Shown piece by piece: positions 1-8,573 of a DNA stretch of 49,418 nucleotides. The DNA lies in contig NZ_WWSY01000015.1 in the NCBI RefSeq assembly GCF_009876115.1, positions 1-49,418 of the forward strand, written 5' to 3'. The number at the start of each line of letters is the position of its first letter. Within the stretch, counting starts at the first letter, position 1. The position numbers and the translations under genes were made by a program. The notes under the pieces are model-generated. The model did not search any database and was not told the origin of the DNA. It saw only the letters and a program-made list of their open reading frames with translations. This stretch comes from Collinsella aerofaciens. Lineage in GTDB: Bacteria > Actinomycetota > Coriobacteriia > Coriobacteriales > Coriobacteriaceae.

Positions 1-156
1 GGAGGAATTCCGGAATCAGTCCCTATGTGCGGCGTAGGCCGCTTATTAGCCCGTCCAAGAATTGGGGCGCAGTTCATTACGGTAGCGGGGCTCTTTTGTT
101 TTGCATGATGGGTTTTGACCGCCTGGTAATGCTGCTGAGTAGGTGGCTGCGGCGCC
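1..156. other. Window edge, no gene recognised
   Basis: This stretch lies beyond the 3' end of birA. Short open frames exist on both strands but none has a convincing ribosome binding site or a recognisable product, so nothing is called here. Confidence 0.4.
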
Positions 157-933
157 CTATTCGCCCAAGGGGCGCAGCGACGCCTCCTCAAAATGGAAGG
201 ATCGCAAGCCGTCTTCCTTTTCGATACACGCGCGTCCAAAGGTATCGACGGTTTTAAAGATGCCTCGCGCCAGCTCGTCACCGGCAGGGGAGCGGGCGAT
301 AACGTGCTTTCCAATCCAATTGAGGTGAGCGACATATTCGCCGTGGACGGGCGCGAGCGGTCCGGCGTTTTCTTCCATGGCGTTGAGCAGATCTGCCCAC
401 GCGTCTACAGCGTTTACGACGGTGTGATAGACCTCATCGAGGAGCATATCGACGGCGGGAACGTTCTCGTTGAGGTCCGAGAGACCGATTGCCGGCAGGC
501 CACCATCGGGCACCTCCGCGGGCACATAGTTCACGTTGACGCCGATGCCACAGACCGCAAAGGGGTTGCCTTCGTTATCGCGTGCGGCTTCGACCAGAAT
601 GCCGCCGAGCTTGCGTCCTCGCGCGACCAGGTCGTTGGGCCATTTGAGGCCAATCTCGTTTGCAAGACCCTGCTTTTCGAGCGCCTCGAGCACCGCTAGG
701 CCGCTGACGGCGGCAAGGCCAGAGTACTTGGCGGGATCAACACGAGGACGTAGGACAATCGAGAGTAACAGATTGCCGGCGGTTGAATCCCACTTGTGGC
801 CGCGTCGGCCGCGTCCTGCTGTCTGAGTCCGGGCGGCAAGTCCTGTGCCGTGCGGCGCTCCCTGTTTTCCTGCTTCGAGCAGGTCATCGTTGGTCGATCC
901 GGTTACGTCGACTATCGTTAATTGGGCATCCAT
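157..933 (-). CDS. birA: Biotin--[acetyl-CoA-carboxylase] ligase
   Basis: The enzyme activates biotin to biotinyl-AMP and transfers it to the lysine of the biotin carboxyl carrier protein; AccB, encoded at 6314, is the obvious substrate. The sequence shows the ligase core: a GSTNDDL segment near the N-terminus, the biotin/ATP loop GRGRRGHKW, and KWPND followed by GRKLGGILVE. It is 258 aa from the chosen ATG, which follows a GGGAGG site. An upstream in-frame start would add 27 residues that look non-coding. There is no N-terminal helix-turn-helix, so it is a group I (catalytic only) BirA and is unlikely to act as a repressor. It is transcribed divergently from the fatty-acid operon. Confidence 0.93.
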   Translation of the reverse strand: MDAQLTIVDVTGSTNDDLLEAGKQGAPHGTGLAARTQTAGRGRRGHKWDSTAGNLLLSIVLRPRVDPAKYSGLAAVSGLAVLEALEKQGLANEIGLKWPNDLVARGRKLGGILVEAARDNEGNPFAVCGIGVNVNYVPAEVPDGGLPAIGLSDLNENVPAVDMLLDEVYHTVVNAVDAWADLLNAMEENAGPLAPVHGEYVAHLNWIGKHVIARSPAGDELARGIFKTVDTFGRACIEKEDGLRSFHFEEASLRPLGE

Positions 934-975
934 AGCGGCTGCTACCTCCCTAATGAATAAGTGAATGACGCAATG

Positions 976-993
976 GTGTCGATAGATAGACAC
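976..993. promoter_or_regulatory. Short inverted repeat between birA and fabH
   Basis: GTGTC and GACAC flank an 8-nt centre, forming a small dyad upstream of birA. It could be an operator, but the arms are short and chance is possible. Confidence 0.25.
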
Positions 994-1027
994 AATGTGA
1001 AGCCTTTGTCGCATTTGGACAATTTAA

Positions 1028-1043
1028 TGTTAACACGTCAACA
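1028..1043. promoter_or_regulatory. Candidate fab operator, copy 1
   Basis: TGTTAACACGTCAACA is an imperfect palindrome (12 of 16 positions self-complementary). An almost identical copy lies 48 bp downstream. The position ahead of fabH suggests a repressor site for the fatty-acid operon, but no FapR or FabT gene is seen in the window. Confidence 0.5.
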
Positions 1044-1075
1044 AGGTGAAGAATGCGCTATCCTCTCTTGGTCGA

Positions 1076-1091
1076 TGTAAACACGTCAACA
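1076..1091. promoter_or_regulatory. Candidate fab operator, copy 2
   Basis: TGTAAACACGTCAACA differs from copy 1 at a single base. It ends 4 nt before the AAAGGAGG ribosome binding site of fabH, so a bound protein could block transcription or translation initiation. Confidence 0.5.
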
Positions 1092-1109
1092 ACTCAAAGG
1101 AGGTTAGTG

Positions 1110-2069
1110 ATGGGTTTCACGATTCTTGGAACAGGCTCGGCGCTTCCCAAGCGCAGTGTTTCCAATGACGAGCTGTCCGAGTTCCTCGATACCTCGGATG
1201 AGTGGATTTTTACCCGCACAGGCATCAAGAGCCGTCATGTGTGCACCACCGAGTCGCTCGACGACCTTGCCGTGGCAGCGAGCGAGCAAGCGCTCCAGAC
1301 GTCCGGAATCGATGCGAGCCAGCTGGATCTTATCGTCTGTTCGACGACGACGGGCGATCATCTCGTTCCTGCCGAAGCGTGCGCCATTGCTGAGCGCCTG
1401 GGTGCCACATGTCCTGCTTTCGACGTTTCGGCGGCCTGTGCCGGCTTCGTATTTGCGCTCGATGTCGCCGAGGGCTATATCACCCGCGGTCGTGCCGAGC
1501 GTGTGTTGGTCATTGCTGCCGAGCAGATGACGCGCGCGCTCGACTGGACCGACCGCGCCACCTGTGTGCTCTTTGGCGATGGGGCAGGCGCCGCGGTGAT
1601 TGAGGCTGGGGGAGACAGCCCCCTTGCCGTTGAGCTTTCGACGGCGCCCGACGTCGAGACGCTGTGCGTTCCCGGTCTGGTCGGCACCTCGCCGTTTAAG
1701 GCCTCCGCAGATAGCGAGAGCGTGCTGTCCATGAATGGCCGCCGCGTGTTCAAGTTCGGCGTCAACGCCATCTGCGACACGGTCCATAAGCTTGCGAGCG
1801 ATGCGGGCATTTCGGTCGAGGGCATCGACCATTTTGTATTCCATCAGGCTAACGAACGAATCCTGAGTCAGGCGGTCAAGCGCCTCGGCGTGCCAGGCGA
1901 GCGCGTGGTTCGAACGCTGCGCGAGACCGGCAACATTTCGAGCGCCTGCATTCCCTTTGCGCTTGACCGGCTGGCACGCACCGACGCACTGAATGCGGGC
2001 GACACCATCGCCCTCGTTGGATTTGGCGCCGGTCTGGATATAGGTGGCTATCTACTTCGTTGGAAGTAG
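1110..2069 (+). CDS. fabH: 3-oxoacyl-ACP synthase III (KAS III)
   Basis: FabH condenses an acyl-CoA primer with malonyl-ACP to start fatty-acid synthesis in the cytoplasm. The protein is 319 aa, normal for the family. The catalytic triad is visible as Cys110 in VSAACAGF, His245 in FHQANER and Asn275 in ETGNISSA. The ATG at 1110 is preceded by AAAGGAGG with a 6-nt gap; an upstream in-frame start would run through the second operator copy and is not used. It is the first gene of the fab/acc operon and is preceded by two repeated dyad sites that may control the whole operon. Confidence 0.97.
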   Translation: MGFTILGTGSALPKRSVSNDELSEFLDTSDEWIFTRTGIKSRHVCTTESLDDLAVAASEQALQTSGIDASQLDLIVCSTTTGDHLVPAEACAIAERLGATCPAFDVSAACAGFVFALDVAEGYITRGRAERVLVIAAEQMTRALDWTDRATCVLFGDGAGAAVIEAGGDSPLAVELSTAPDVETLCVPGLVGTSPFKASADSESVLSMNGRRVFKFGVNAICDTVHKLASDAGISVEGIDHFVFHQANERILSQAVKRLGVPGERVVRTLRETGNISSACIPFALDRLARTDALNAGDTIALVGFGAGLDIGGYLLRWK

Positions 2070-2121
2070 CCGCACATAGGAAATAAAAACGCCCCTAGGG
2101 CACAAACAAAGGAGAACTACC

Positions 2122-2358
2122 ATGGCAGATCAGAAGACCTTCGAGCGCGTTTGCGATGTTATCCGCGAGACCGCCGGTCTTGACGACGTCGAGATGAAGC
2201 CCGAGTCCACGCTCGAGGAGATTGGTCTCGACAGTCTGGGCACCGTCGAGATCCTCGTCGCCGTTGAGGACGAGTTTGGCATCCAGCTCGATACCGAGGA
2301 GAACCCCAAGACGGTCGGCGAGTTCGCCGATACGGTCGAGGCGGCATTGGAGAAGTAG
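2122..2358 (+). CDS. acpP: Acyl carrier protein
   Basis: This is the small acidic carrier that holds the growing acyl chain as a thioester on a 4'-phosphopantetheine arm. It is 78 aa with the classic attachment motif GLDSLGTVE; the modified serine is Ser38. The Shine-Dalgarno AAAGGAG precedes the ATG. It lies between fabH and fabK and serves every enzyme of the operon. The holo-ACP synthase that would modify it is not in the window. Confidence 0.97.
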   Translation: MADQKTFERVCDVIRETAGLDDVEMKPESTLEEIGLDSLGTVEILVAVEDEFGIQLDTEENPKTVGEFADTVEAALEK

Positions 2359-2360
2359 AG

Positions 2361-3305
2361 ATGCTCAAGACTCCTCTCTGCGATCTGCTCGGCATCGAAA
2401 AGCCCGTGTTCCAGGGCGGTATGGCCTGGATCGCCGACGCCTCGCTGGCGTCCGCAGTGTCCGAGGCGGGCGGCTTAGGGATTATCGCGGCCATGAACGC
2501 CGACGCCAACTGGCTGCGCGACCAGATTCATGAGCTGCGCGCCAGGACGGATAAGCCCTTTGGCGTCAACGTCATGCTCATGAGCCCGTTTGCCGACGAG
2601 GTCGCGCGGGTCGTGATTGACAAGCGAGTGCCGGTCGTCGTGACGGGTGCCGGCAATCCCACCAAGTACATGAAGGCGTGGAACGAGGCGGGCATCAAGG
2701 TCATCCCGGTCGTTGCCTCGGTGGCGCTGGCGCGTCTCGTGGCGCGTCGTGGAGCCACTGCCGTGGTTGCCGAGGGTACCGAATCAGGCGGCCATATTGG
2801 CGAGACCTCGACGATGGCACTGGTGCCACAGGTTGTCGATGCGGTCGATATTCCCGTGGTTGCGGCTGGCGGTATCGCAGATGGCCGCGGCGTGGCGGCC
2901 GCCTTTATGCTGGGCGCCGCCGGCGTGCAGGTGGGTACGCGCTTTCTGATCGCAGATGAGTGCACCGTATCGGAACAGTACAAGGAGATGGTCCTGAAGG
3001 CCAACGACACCTCGACGCGTGCGACCGGCCGCTCGACGGGACACCCGGTGCGTGCCCTCAAGAGCCCCTTCACCAACGCCTACGCAAAGAGCGAGGCGGC
3101 GGGCGTAAGCGTCGAGGAGCTCGGGGCCATGGGCACGGGCGCCCTTCGCAAGGCCGCCAAGGACGGCAATTACGAAGAGGGCTCGTTTTTGTGTGGACAG
3201 ATTGCCGGCATGGTCAACGAGCGCCAAAGTGCACGTGAAATCGTTGACGACCTGGTCGATGGCGCCGAGCACGTCCTGAAGGGTGCGTGCGCATGGGTGG
3301 CGTAG
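2361..3305 (+). CDS. fabK: Enoyl-ACP reductase II (FMN-dependent)
   Basis: FabK reduces trans-2-enoyl-ACP in the last step of each elongation cycle using FMN and NAD(P)H. The protein is 314 aa, starting PLCDLLGIEKPVFQGGMAWI, a typical FabK/nitronate monooxygenase TIM-barrel N-terminus. AGGIADGRG and LGAAGVQVGTRF form the FMN phosphate-binding end of the barrel. It starts 2 nt after acpP and overlaps fabD. No FabI or FabL is seen in the window, so this is probably the operon's enoyl reductase; FabK enzymes are known to be insensitive to triclosan. Its place in the fab operon argues against a nitronate monooxygenase. Confidence 0.93.
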   Translation: MLKTPLCDLLGIEKPVFQGGMAWIADASLASAVSEAGGLGIIAAMNADANWLRDQIHELRARTDKPFGVNVMLMSPFADEVARVVIDKRVPVVVTGAGNPTKYMKAWNEAGIKVIPVVASVALARLVARRGATAVVAEGTESGGHIGETSTMALVPQVVDAVDIPVVAAGGIADGRGVAAAFMLGAAGVQVGTRFLIADECTVSEQYKEMVLKANDTSTRATGRSTGHPVRALKSPFTNAYAKSEAAGVSVEELGAMGTGALRKAAKDGNYEEGSFLCGQIAGMVNERQSAREIVDDLVDGAEHVLKGACAWVA

Positions 3306-4219
3306 CGTTTCTGTTTGCCGGCCAGGGCGCCCAGCACCCCGCGATGGGCGTCGACCTGATCGAGGCATCGCCGGCGGCCGCCGAGGTGTTCGCCATTGCC
3401 GACGAGGTGCGCCCGGGGACCAGTGAGCAGTGCCGAAGCGCCTCCAAGGAGGAACTCTCGCAGACCGAGAACACGCAGCCGTGCGTGTTCGTTCACGATC
3501 TGGCAGCGGCTGCCGCCCTGCGTGAGCGCGGCGTGGTACCTACCGCCTGTGCGGGTTTTTCGCTTGGCGAGGTCGCCGCGCTCACCTTTGCGGGGGCGTT
3601 CGATACGCGAGCGGGCTTTGAGCTCGTGTGCGAGCGCGCGGCGCTGATGGCCGCGGCTGCCGAGCGCCATCCGGGCGGCATGCGCGCCGTCATCAAGCTC
3701 GATGCGGCGCAAGTCGAGAACCTGGCAAAACAGGCCGGCGAGGACTGCTGGCCGGTCAACTACAACAGTCCGCAGCAGACGGTTGCTGCCGGAGCGCCCG
3801 AGGCGCTGCAGGAGCTCGACGTCCTAGTAAAAGAGGCTGGTGGCCGCGCTATGAAAGTCGCGGTGTCGGGCGCATTTCATAGCCCCTATATGGCCGAGGC
3901 GACTGAGGGGCTGGCGACGTATATCCAAGCCGGCCACGCGCCGTCACCGCTGCTGATTCCGGTCATGGCAAACATGACGGCGGCGCCCTATCCGGCGGAC
4001 CCGCGAGCGGCATCGGATGTCTTGGCCAATCAGGTGAGTCATGCCGTTCGTTGGGTCGACACGCTGCATACTCTGCAGAATCAGGGCATCGACACGTTTA
4101 TTGAGGTCGGCCCTGGCAAAACGCTGTCGGGCCTGGTCAAGCGTACGCTGAGCGACGTTCGCGTGTATTCGTGCGAAACGGCCGAGCAGGTCGCAGCTAT
4201 TGCCGACGAGCTCGCATAG
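3293..4219 (+). CDS. fabD: Malonyl-CoA:ACP transacylase
   Basis: FabD moves the malonyl group from CoA to ACP. The sequence begins with VAFLFAGQGAQ, the acyltransferase signature, and carries nucleophile Ser90 in GFSLGE and His196 in GAFHSPYM. It ends with EVGPGKTLSGLVKRT, also typical. Length is about 308 aa. The start is taken as the ATG at 3293, 8 nt after an AAGGGTG site; a GTG two codons earlier (3287) is possible. The gene overlaps the 3' end of fabK, indicating translational coupling. Confidence 0.94.
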   Translation: MGGVAFLFAGQGAQHPAMGVDLIEASPAAAEVFAIADEVRPGTSEQCRSASKEELSQTENTQPCVFVHDLAAAAALRERGVVPTACAGFSLGEVAALTFAGAFDTRAGFELVCERAALMAAAAERHPGGMRAVIKLDAAQVENLAKQAGEDCWPVNYNSPQQTVAAGAPEALQELDVLVKEAGGRAMKVAVSGAFHSPYMAEATEGLATYIQAGHAPSPLLIPVMANMTAAPYPADPRAASDVLANQVSHAVRWVDTLHTLQNQGIDTFIEVGPGKTLSGLVKRTLSDVRVYSCETAEQVAAIADELA

Positions 4220-4249
4220 TCCACAGGGCTGTAACCCGAAAGGAATGAC

Positions 4250-5023
4250 ATGGGCAACTTGAACAACGGCGCGCTCGAGCGCAACGACTCACGTCGCGTG
4301 GCACTGGTCACGGGTGGCTCGCGGGGTATCGGCCGCGCCTGCGCTGTCGGTCTGGCGGAGGACGGCTTTGATATCGCCGTCGTCTATGCCGGCAGCGTCG
4401 ATGCGGCGCGCAAGACGTGCGAAGCCTGTGAGGCGGTTGGCGCCACGGCACGCGCATATCAATGCGACGTGACCGATCCCGCTGCCGTCAACGCGTGCGT
4501 GGAAGCGGTCCTCAACGACTTTGGTTCCATTTGGGCGCTCGTCAACAACGCCGGCATCACCCGCGATGGCCTGCTCATACGCATGGGCGATGACGCATTC
4601 GATCGCGTGCTCGATGTCAATCTCAAGGGAACATTCAATATGACGCGCGCGCTCACCAAGACCTTTATGCGCCAGCGCGGCGGTTGCGTCGTCAACATGA
4701 GCTCGGTCGTGGGCCTGATGGGCAATGCCGGGCAAGCCAACTACGCTGCTTCCAAGGCAGGCGTGATAGGGCTTACCAAGGCGGTGGCGCGCGAGCTTGC
4801 GCCTCGTGGCGTACGAGCGAACGCGGTCGCCCCCGGGTTTGTCGAGACAGATATGACGGCAAAGCTCTCGGAGAAGGTGCGTACGGCAACCGAGGAACAG
4901 ATTCCCCTTAAGCGCATGGCACGTCCCGAGGAAGTGGCCGGCGTGGTGCGCTTTTTAGCGAGCGATGCGGCTGCTTACATTACGGGCGAGGTCGTGCGCG
5001 TCGACGGCGGAATGGCGATGTAG
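4250..5023 (+). CDS. fabG: 3-oxoacyl-ACP reductase
   Basis: FabG is the NADPH-dependent reductase for the 3-ketoacyl-ACP step. It is a 257-aa short-chain dehydrogenase/reductase with the cofactor loop TGGSRGIGRA, NNAGITRDG, and the catalytic Ser...Tyr-x-x-x-Lys in NMSSVV and NYAASKAG. It has a roughly 15-residue N-terminal extension before the first strand. A GAAAGGA ribosome binding site precedes the ATG. Its position in the operon fits FabG rather than another SDR. Confidence 0.95.
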   Translation: MGNLNNGALERNDSRRVALVTGGSRGIGRACAVGLAEDGFDIAVVYAGSVDAARKTCEACEAVGATARAYQCDVTDPAAVNACVEAVLNDFGSIWALVNNAGITRDGLLIRMGDDAFDRVLDVNLKGTFNMTRALTKTFMRQRGGCVVNMSSVVGLMGNAGQANYAASKAGVIGLTKAVARELAPRGVRANAVAPGFVETDMTAKLSEKVRTATEEQIPLKRMARPEEVAGVVRFLASDAAAYITGEVVRVDGGMAM

Positions 5024-5062
5024 AAACCAGGGCCGAAGAACGGCTTGGATGAGGAGACCATG

Positions 5063-6310
5063 ATGGAACAGAGAGTTGCAATCACCGGCATCGGTGCCGT
5101 ATCGCCGCTCGGCAACACCGCGCTTGCCACCTGGGCGGCCATGTGCGCCGGGACCTGTGGCATCGGCCCGATCACGCACTTCGATACCGATGCGTTTACC
5201 GTCAAGGTGGCGGCCGAAGTCAAGGGCTTTGACGGCAACGAGTACTTTGGCAAGCGTGACGCCAAGCATCTGGACCCCTGCGTTCAGTTTGCGATGGCGG
5301 CTTCGGACGAGGCAATGCACGATGCGGGCTTTGATGTCGAAGGCGCCATCGATCGTGAGCGCCTGGGCGTCTACGTGGGCTCGGGCGTGGGCGGCATGAC
5401 GACGCTCGTCGACAACGTCCACACGATCGCCGATCGTGGACCTCGCCGCGCATCGCCCTATATGATTGCGATGATGATCCCCAACATGGCTTCGGGCAAT
5501 ATCGCGATCCGCCACAAGGCAAAGGGACCGACCCTGCCAGTCGTGACTGCTTGCGCGACCTCGGCCCATGCGGTGGGCGAGGCGTTCCGCGCCATCAAGC
5601 ACGGCTATGCCGACGCGATCCTCGCGGGCGGCGCCGAGGCGGCCATTATCCCCGATGCCGTTGCAGGCTTTACGTCCTGCCGCGCATTGACCACCAACCC
5701 CGATCCTGCGACGGCTTGCCGCCCGTTCGATGCAGACCGCGACGGCTTTGTGATGGGCGAGGGCGCTTGCGTGCTGGTACTCGAGAGCATGGAACATGCG
5801 CAGGCGCGCGGTGCGCACATTTATGCCGAGGTCGTGGGCTACGGCAACACCGATGATGCTTATCACATCACGAGTCCCGATCCCGAGGCTGCCGGCATTG
5901 CCCGCGCGATATCGCTGGCGGTGGCCGAGGGCGACGTCAAGCCTTCCGAGGGCCTCTACATCAATGCCCACGGCACCTCGACCAAGCTTAATGATTCGTC
6001 CGAGACGGCGGGCATTAAGCGAGCGCTCGGCGAGGACGCGGCGCGCGCCGCACATGTCTCGTCGACCAAGTCGATGACGGGGCACATGATCGGTGCCACG
6101 GGGGCCATTGAGGTCATGGCCTGCGCCATGGCACTCGAGCAGGGCGTGGTGCCGCCGACCATTAACTACCACACGCCCGATTCCGCCTGCGATCTTGATT
6201 ACACGCCCAATCGCGCGGTTCGCGCCGACCTTACCTGGGCGCTTTCGACCAACCTAGGCTTTGGCGGGCACAACGCCGCCATCGCGCTGCGTAGATATAC
6301 GAGGAGCTAG
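5063..6310 (+). CDS. fabF: 3-oxoacyl-ACP synthase II (KAS II)
   Basis: FabF elongates acyl-ACP with malonyl-ACP. The Cys-His-His catalytic set is visible: Cys in VVTACATSAH, His in INAHGTST and His in MTGHMIGATGA. The protein is about 415 aa, normal for the family. Two ATG codons (5060 and 5063) follow GATGAGGAGA; the second gives better spacing and the usual MEQRVAITG start. No separate FabB is seen, so this is likely the main elongation enzyme of the operon. Confidence 0.95.
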   Translation: MEQRVAITGIGAVSPLGNTALATWAAMCAGTCGIGPITHFDTDAFTVKVAAEVKGFDGNEYFGKRDAKHLDPCVQFAMAASDEAMHDAGFDVEGAIDRERLGVYVGSGVGGMTTLVDNVHTIADRGPRRASPYMIAMMIPNMASGNIAIRHKAKGPTLPVVTACATSAHAVGEAFRAIKHGYADAILAGGAEAAIIPDAVAGFTSCRALTTNPDPATACRPFDADRDGFVMGEGACVLVLESMEHAQARGAHIYAEVVGYGNTDDAYHITSPDPEAAGIARAISLAVAEGDVKPSEGLYINAHGTSTKLNDSSETAGIKRALGEDAARAAHVSSTKSMTGHMIGATGAIEVMACAMALEQGVVPPTINYHTPDSACDLDYTPNRAVRADLTWALSTNLGFGGHNAAIALRRYTRS

Positions 6311-6313
6311 AGC

Positions 6314-6787
6314 ATGGATTCCAAAAGACTTGCCGAGATAGCCGATGTGATGGAGGACCGCGGCCTCACGCGCGTACGCGTTGAGGAGCCCGATGGCACC
6401 GCGGTCGAACTCGAGCGCGCGAGTGTGGCGCAGCCGGTTGCCGTGCCCATGCCTATGCCGGGTGCCGTGGCCGCTCAAGTTGCAGCTCCCACAGTCGCGC
6501 CTGCCGCACCGGAACCCGCCACGCAGACACCTGCCGCCGCGCCGGAGCCCAAGGGCACCGAGGTGACTGCTCCCATGGTGGGCGTCTTCTATGCTGCCCC
6601 TGCGCCGGGCGACGAGCCATTTGTGCGCGTGGGCTCCAAGGTCAAGGCCGGCGAGACCCTCTGCATCATCGAGGCCATGAAGGTTCTCAACGAGGTGACG
6701 GCCGAGGCAGACGGTGAGGTGCTCGAGATCTGCGTGGCCGACGGCGACCTCGTGGAGTTTGGCAGCTGCCTCATGAGGATCGGATAG
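6314..6787 (+). CDS. accB: Biotin carboxyl carrier protein of acetyl-CoA carboxylase
   Basis: AccB carries the carboxybiotin arm between biotin carboxylase and carboxyltransferase. The protein is 157 aa: an N-terminal domain (about 1-40), an Ala/Pro-rich flexible linker (about 40-80), and a C-terminal biotinyl domain with EAMKVLNEV, where Lys123 is the biotinylation site. It begins 3 nt after fabF. The BirA encoded divergently at 157-933 is the expected modifying enzyme. Confidence 0.96.
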   Translation: MDSKRLAEIADVMEDRGLTRVRVEEPDGTAVELERASVAQPVAVPMPMPGAVAAQVAAPTVAPAAPEPATQTPAAAPEPKGTEVTAPMVGVFYAAPAPGDEPFVRVGSKVKAGETLCIIEAMKVLNEVTAEADGEVLEICVADGDLVEFGSCLMRIG

Positions 6788-6796
6788 GTGATATCC

Positions 6797-7219
6797 ATGA
6801 ACAAAGAAGAGCTCAAGAAGCTGTTACCGCATCGCGAGCCGATGCTTTTGCTCGACGAAGCCGAGCTGGTGGGCGACGAGGCCCACGGCAAGATCACGAT
6901 TACAGGCGACGAGTACTTTTTGCAGGGACATTTTCCGGGAAACCCGGTCGTTCCCGGCGTGATTCAGTGCGAGATGCTCGCCCAGAACTGCTGCGTGCTG
7001 CTGATGGGCGATGAGGAGGCGCGCGGCGCGACGCCGTTCTACACGAGTCTGGACAAGGTGCGCTTTAAGCGTCCGGTGCGCCCGGGCGACACGGTGGATC
7101 TAGTGTGCTCCATCACGCGTGCGCGCGGGCCGTTCCGCTTTGCGACGGGTACTGCGAGCGTCAACGGTGAGGTTTGCTGCCGCGCCGATATGTCTTTTGC
7201 ACTCATGCACGAAAGTTAA
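6797..7219 (+). CDS. fabZ: 3-hydroxyacyl-ACP dehydratase
   Basis: FabZ dehydrates 3-hydroxyacyl-ACP to enoyl-ACP. It is a hot-dog fold protein of 140 aa, with LPHREPMLLLDEA at the N-terminus and the active-site segment GHFPGNPVVPGVIQCE (His and Glu). The ATG at 6797 is chosen over a GTG three codons earlier because it gives the usual MNKEELKKLLPHR start. It sits between accB and accC, interleaving elongation and carboxylase genes. Confidence 0.95.
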   Translation: MNKEELKKLLPHREPMLLLDEAELVGDEAHGKITITGDEYFLQGHFPGNPVVPGVIQCEMLAQNCCVLLMGDEEARGATPFYTSLDKVRFKRPVRPGDTVDLVCSITRARGPFRFATGTASVNGEVCCRADMSFALMHES

Positions 7220-7229
7220 GGAAGGCTCC

Positions 7230-8573
7230 ATGTTCGACAAAGTGCTCATCGCCAACCGCGGCGAAGTTGCGGTCCGTGTTATCCGCGCGTGCCGCGATAT
7301 GGGCATCAAGACCGTCGCCGTTTATTCCACGGCCGATGCGGACGCGCTACACGTGCAGCTTGCCGACGAGGCGTATTGCATCGGCGGCCCGCGTCTTGCC
7401 GAGAGCTACCTCAACGACGATGCCGTGCTCACCTGTGCCGTAAAGTCGGGAGCTAAGGCAATTCATCCCGGCTATGGCTTCTTTTCCGAGAAGGCGAGCT
7501 TCGTGCGCGACTGCGACAAGTTCGGTCTGGCGTTTGTCGGTCCTTCGGCCGAGGTGATCGACAGCATGGGCGACAAGGACGCCGCACGCCGAACGGCCGC
7601 TGCTGCGGGCGTGCCCATCGTGCCGGGCTGCGATTTGCTCAAAAGCCCCGAGGAAGCAACGGCCGAGGCCGAGCGCATCGGCTGCCCCGTGCTTATTAAG
7701 GCGCGCGCGGGCGGCGGCGGTCGCGGTATTCGCAAGGTCGAGCGCGTGGAAGATGCGGCAAAGGCGTTCATCGAGGCGCGTGCCGAGGGTGAGGCCGTTT
7801 TTGGCGACGGCGAGTGCTACATGGAGAAGTTCGTTGCGCCGGCGCATCACGTTGAGGTACAGATTATGGCCGATAAGCAGGGCCATGTGTTTTCGCTCGG
7901 CGAGCGCGAGTGCTCGGTGCAGCGCCGCAACCAAAAGCTGATCGAGGAGAGCCCCGCGCCGTGCCTCGACGGACGCGATGATATTCGCGCGCGCATGCAC
8001 AAGGCCGCGCGCGACCTGGCTCGTGCCGTTGGCTATGAGGGCGCTGGCACCATCGAGTTTTTGTACTCAGATGACGGCAATTTCTACTTTATGGAAATGA
8101 ACACGCGCTTGCAGGTGGAGCATCCGGTTACGGAGTTTGTGACCGATACCGACCTGGTCAAGTGGCAGCTGCGCGTGGCTGCCGGCCAGCCTCTGCCCTT
8201 TGAGCAGGAGGACGTACCGGTCCGCAACCACGCCATGGAGTGCCGCATCAATGCCGAAACGCCGGACTTTCTACCGTCATGTGGAACGGTCACCGCGTTG
8301 CGTGTGCCGGGTGGTCCGCGCGTGCGCTGGGATTCCGCCATGTTTACCGGAGCGAAAGTTCCGCCGTACTACGACTCCATGCTCGGCAAGCTCATCGTGT
8401 GCGCGCCCACGCGTGACGGTGCCATTCGCAAGATGCGCTCGGCCCTGGGCGAGCTCGTGATTGAGGGCGTGAGCGAAAATAGCGAGCTTCAGCTCGACGT
8501 GCTGGCAAACGACGAGTTTTTGTCGGGCATGTATCACACCGATCTGATGGGGCATCTCTATGCTGATGAATAG
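7230..8573 (+). CDS. accC: Biotin carboxylase subunit of acetyl-CoA carboxylase
   Basis: AccC carboxylates the biotin on AccB using ATP and bicarbonate. At 447 aa it matches the family. The sequence shows MFDKVLIANRGEVAVRVIRA, the ATP-grasp glycine loop KARAGGGGRGIRK, and the catalytic segment EMNTRLQVEHPVTE. The ATG at 7230 follows TTAAGGAAGG; the frame is open upstream inside fabZ, but that part is not homologous. Its end overlaps accDA by 14 nt. Confidence 0.97.
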   Translation: MFDKVLIANRGEVAVRVIRACRDMGIKTVAVYSTADADALHVQLADEAYCIGGPRLAESYLNDDAVLTCAVKSGAKAIHPGYGFFSEKASFVRDCDKFGLAFVGPSAEVIDSMGDKDAARRTAAAAGVPIVPGCDLLKSPEEATAEAERIGCPVLIKARAGGGGRGIRKVERVEDAAKAFIEARAEGEAVFGDGECYMEKFVAPAHHVEVQIMADKQGHVFSLGERECSVQRRNQKLIEESPAPCLDGRDDIRARMHKAARDLARAVGYEGAGTIEFLYSDDGNFYFMEMNTRLQVEHPVTEFVTDTDLVKWQLRVAAGQPLPFEQEDVPVRNHAMECRINAETPDFLPSCGTVTALRVPGGPRVRWDSAMFTGAKVPPYYDSMLGKLIVCAPTRDGAIRKMRSALGELVIEGVSENSELQLDVLANDEFLSGMYHTDLMGHLYADE

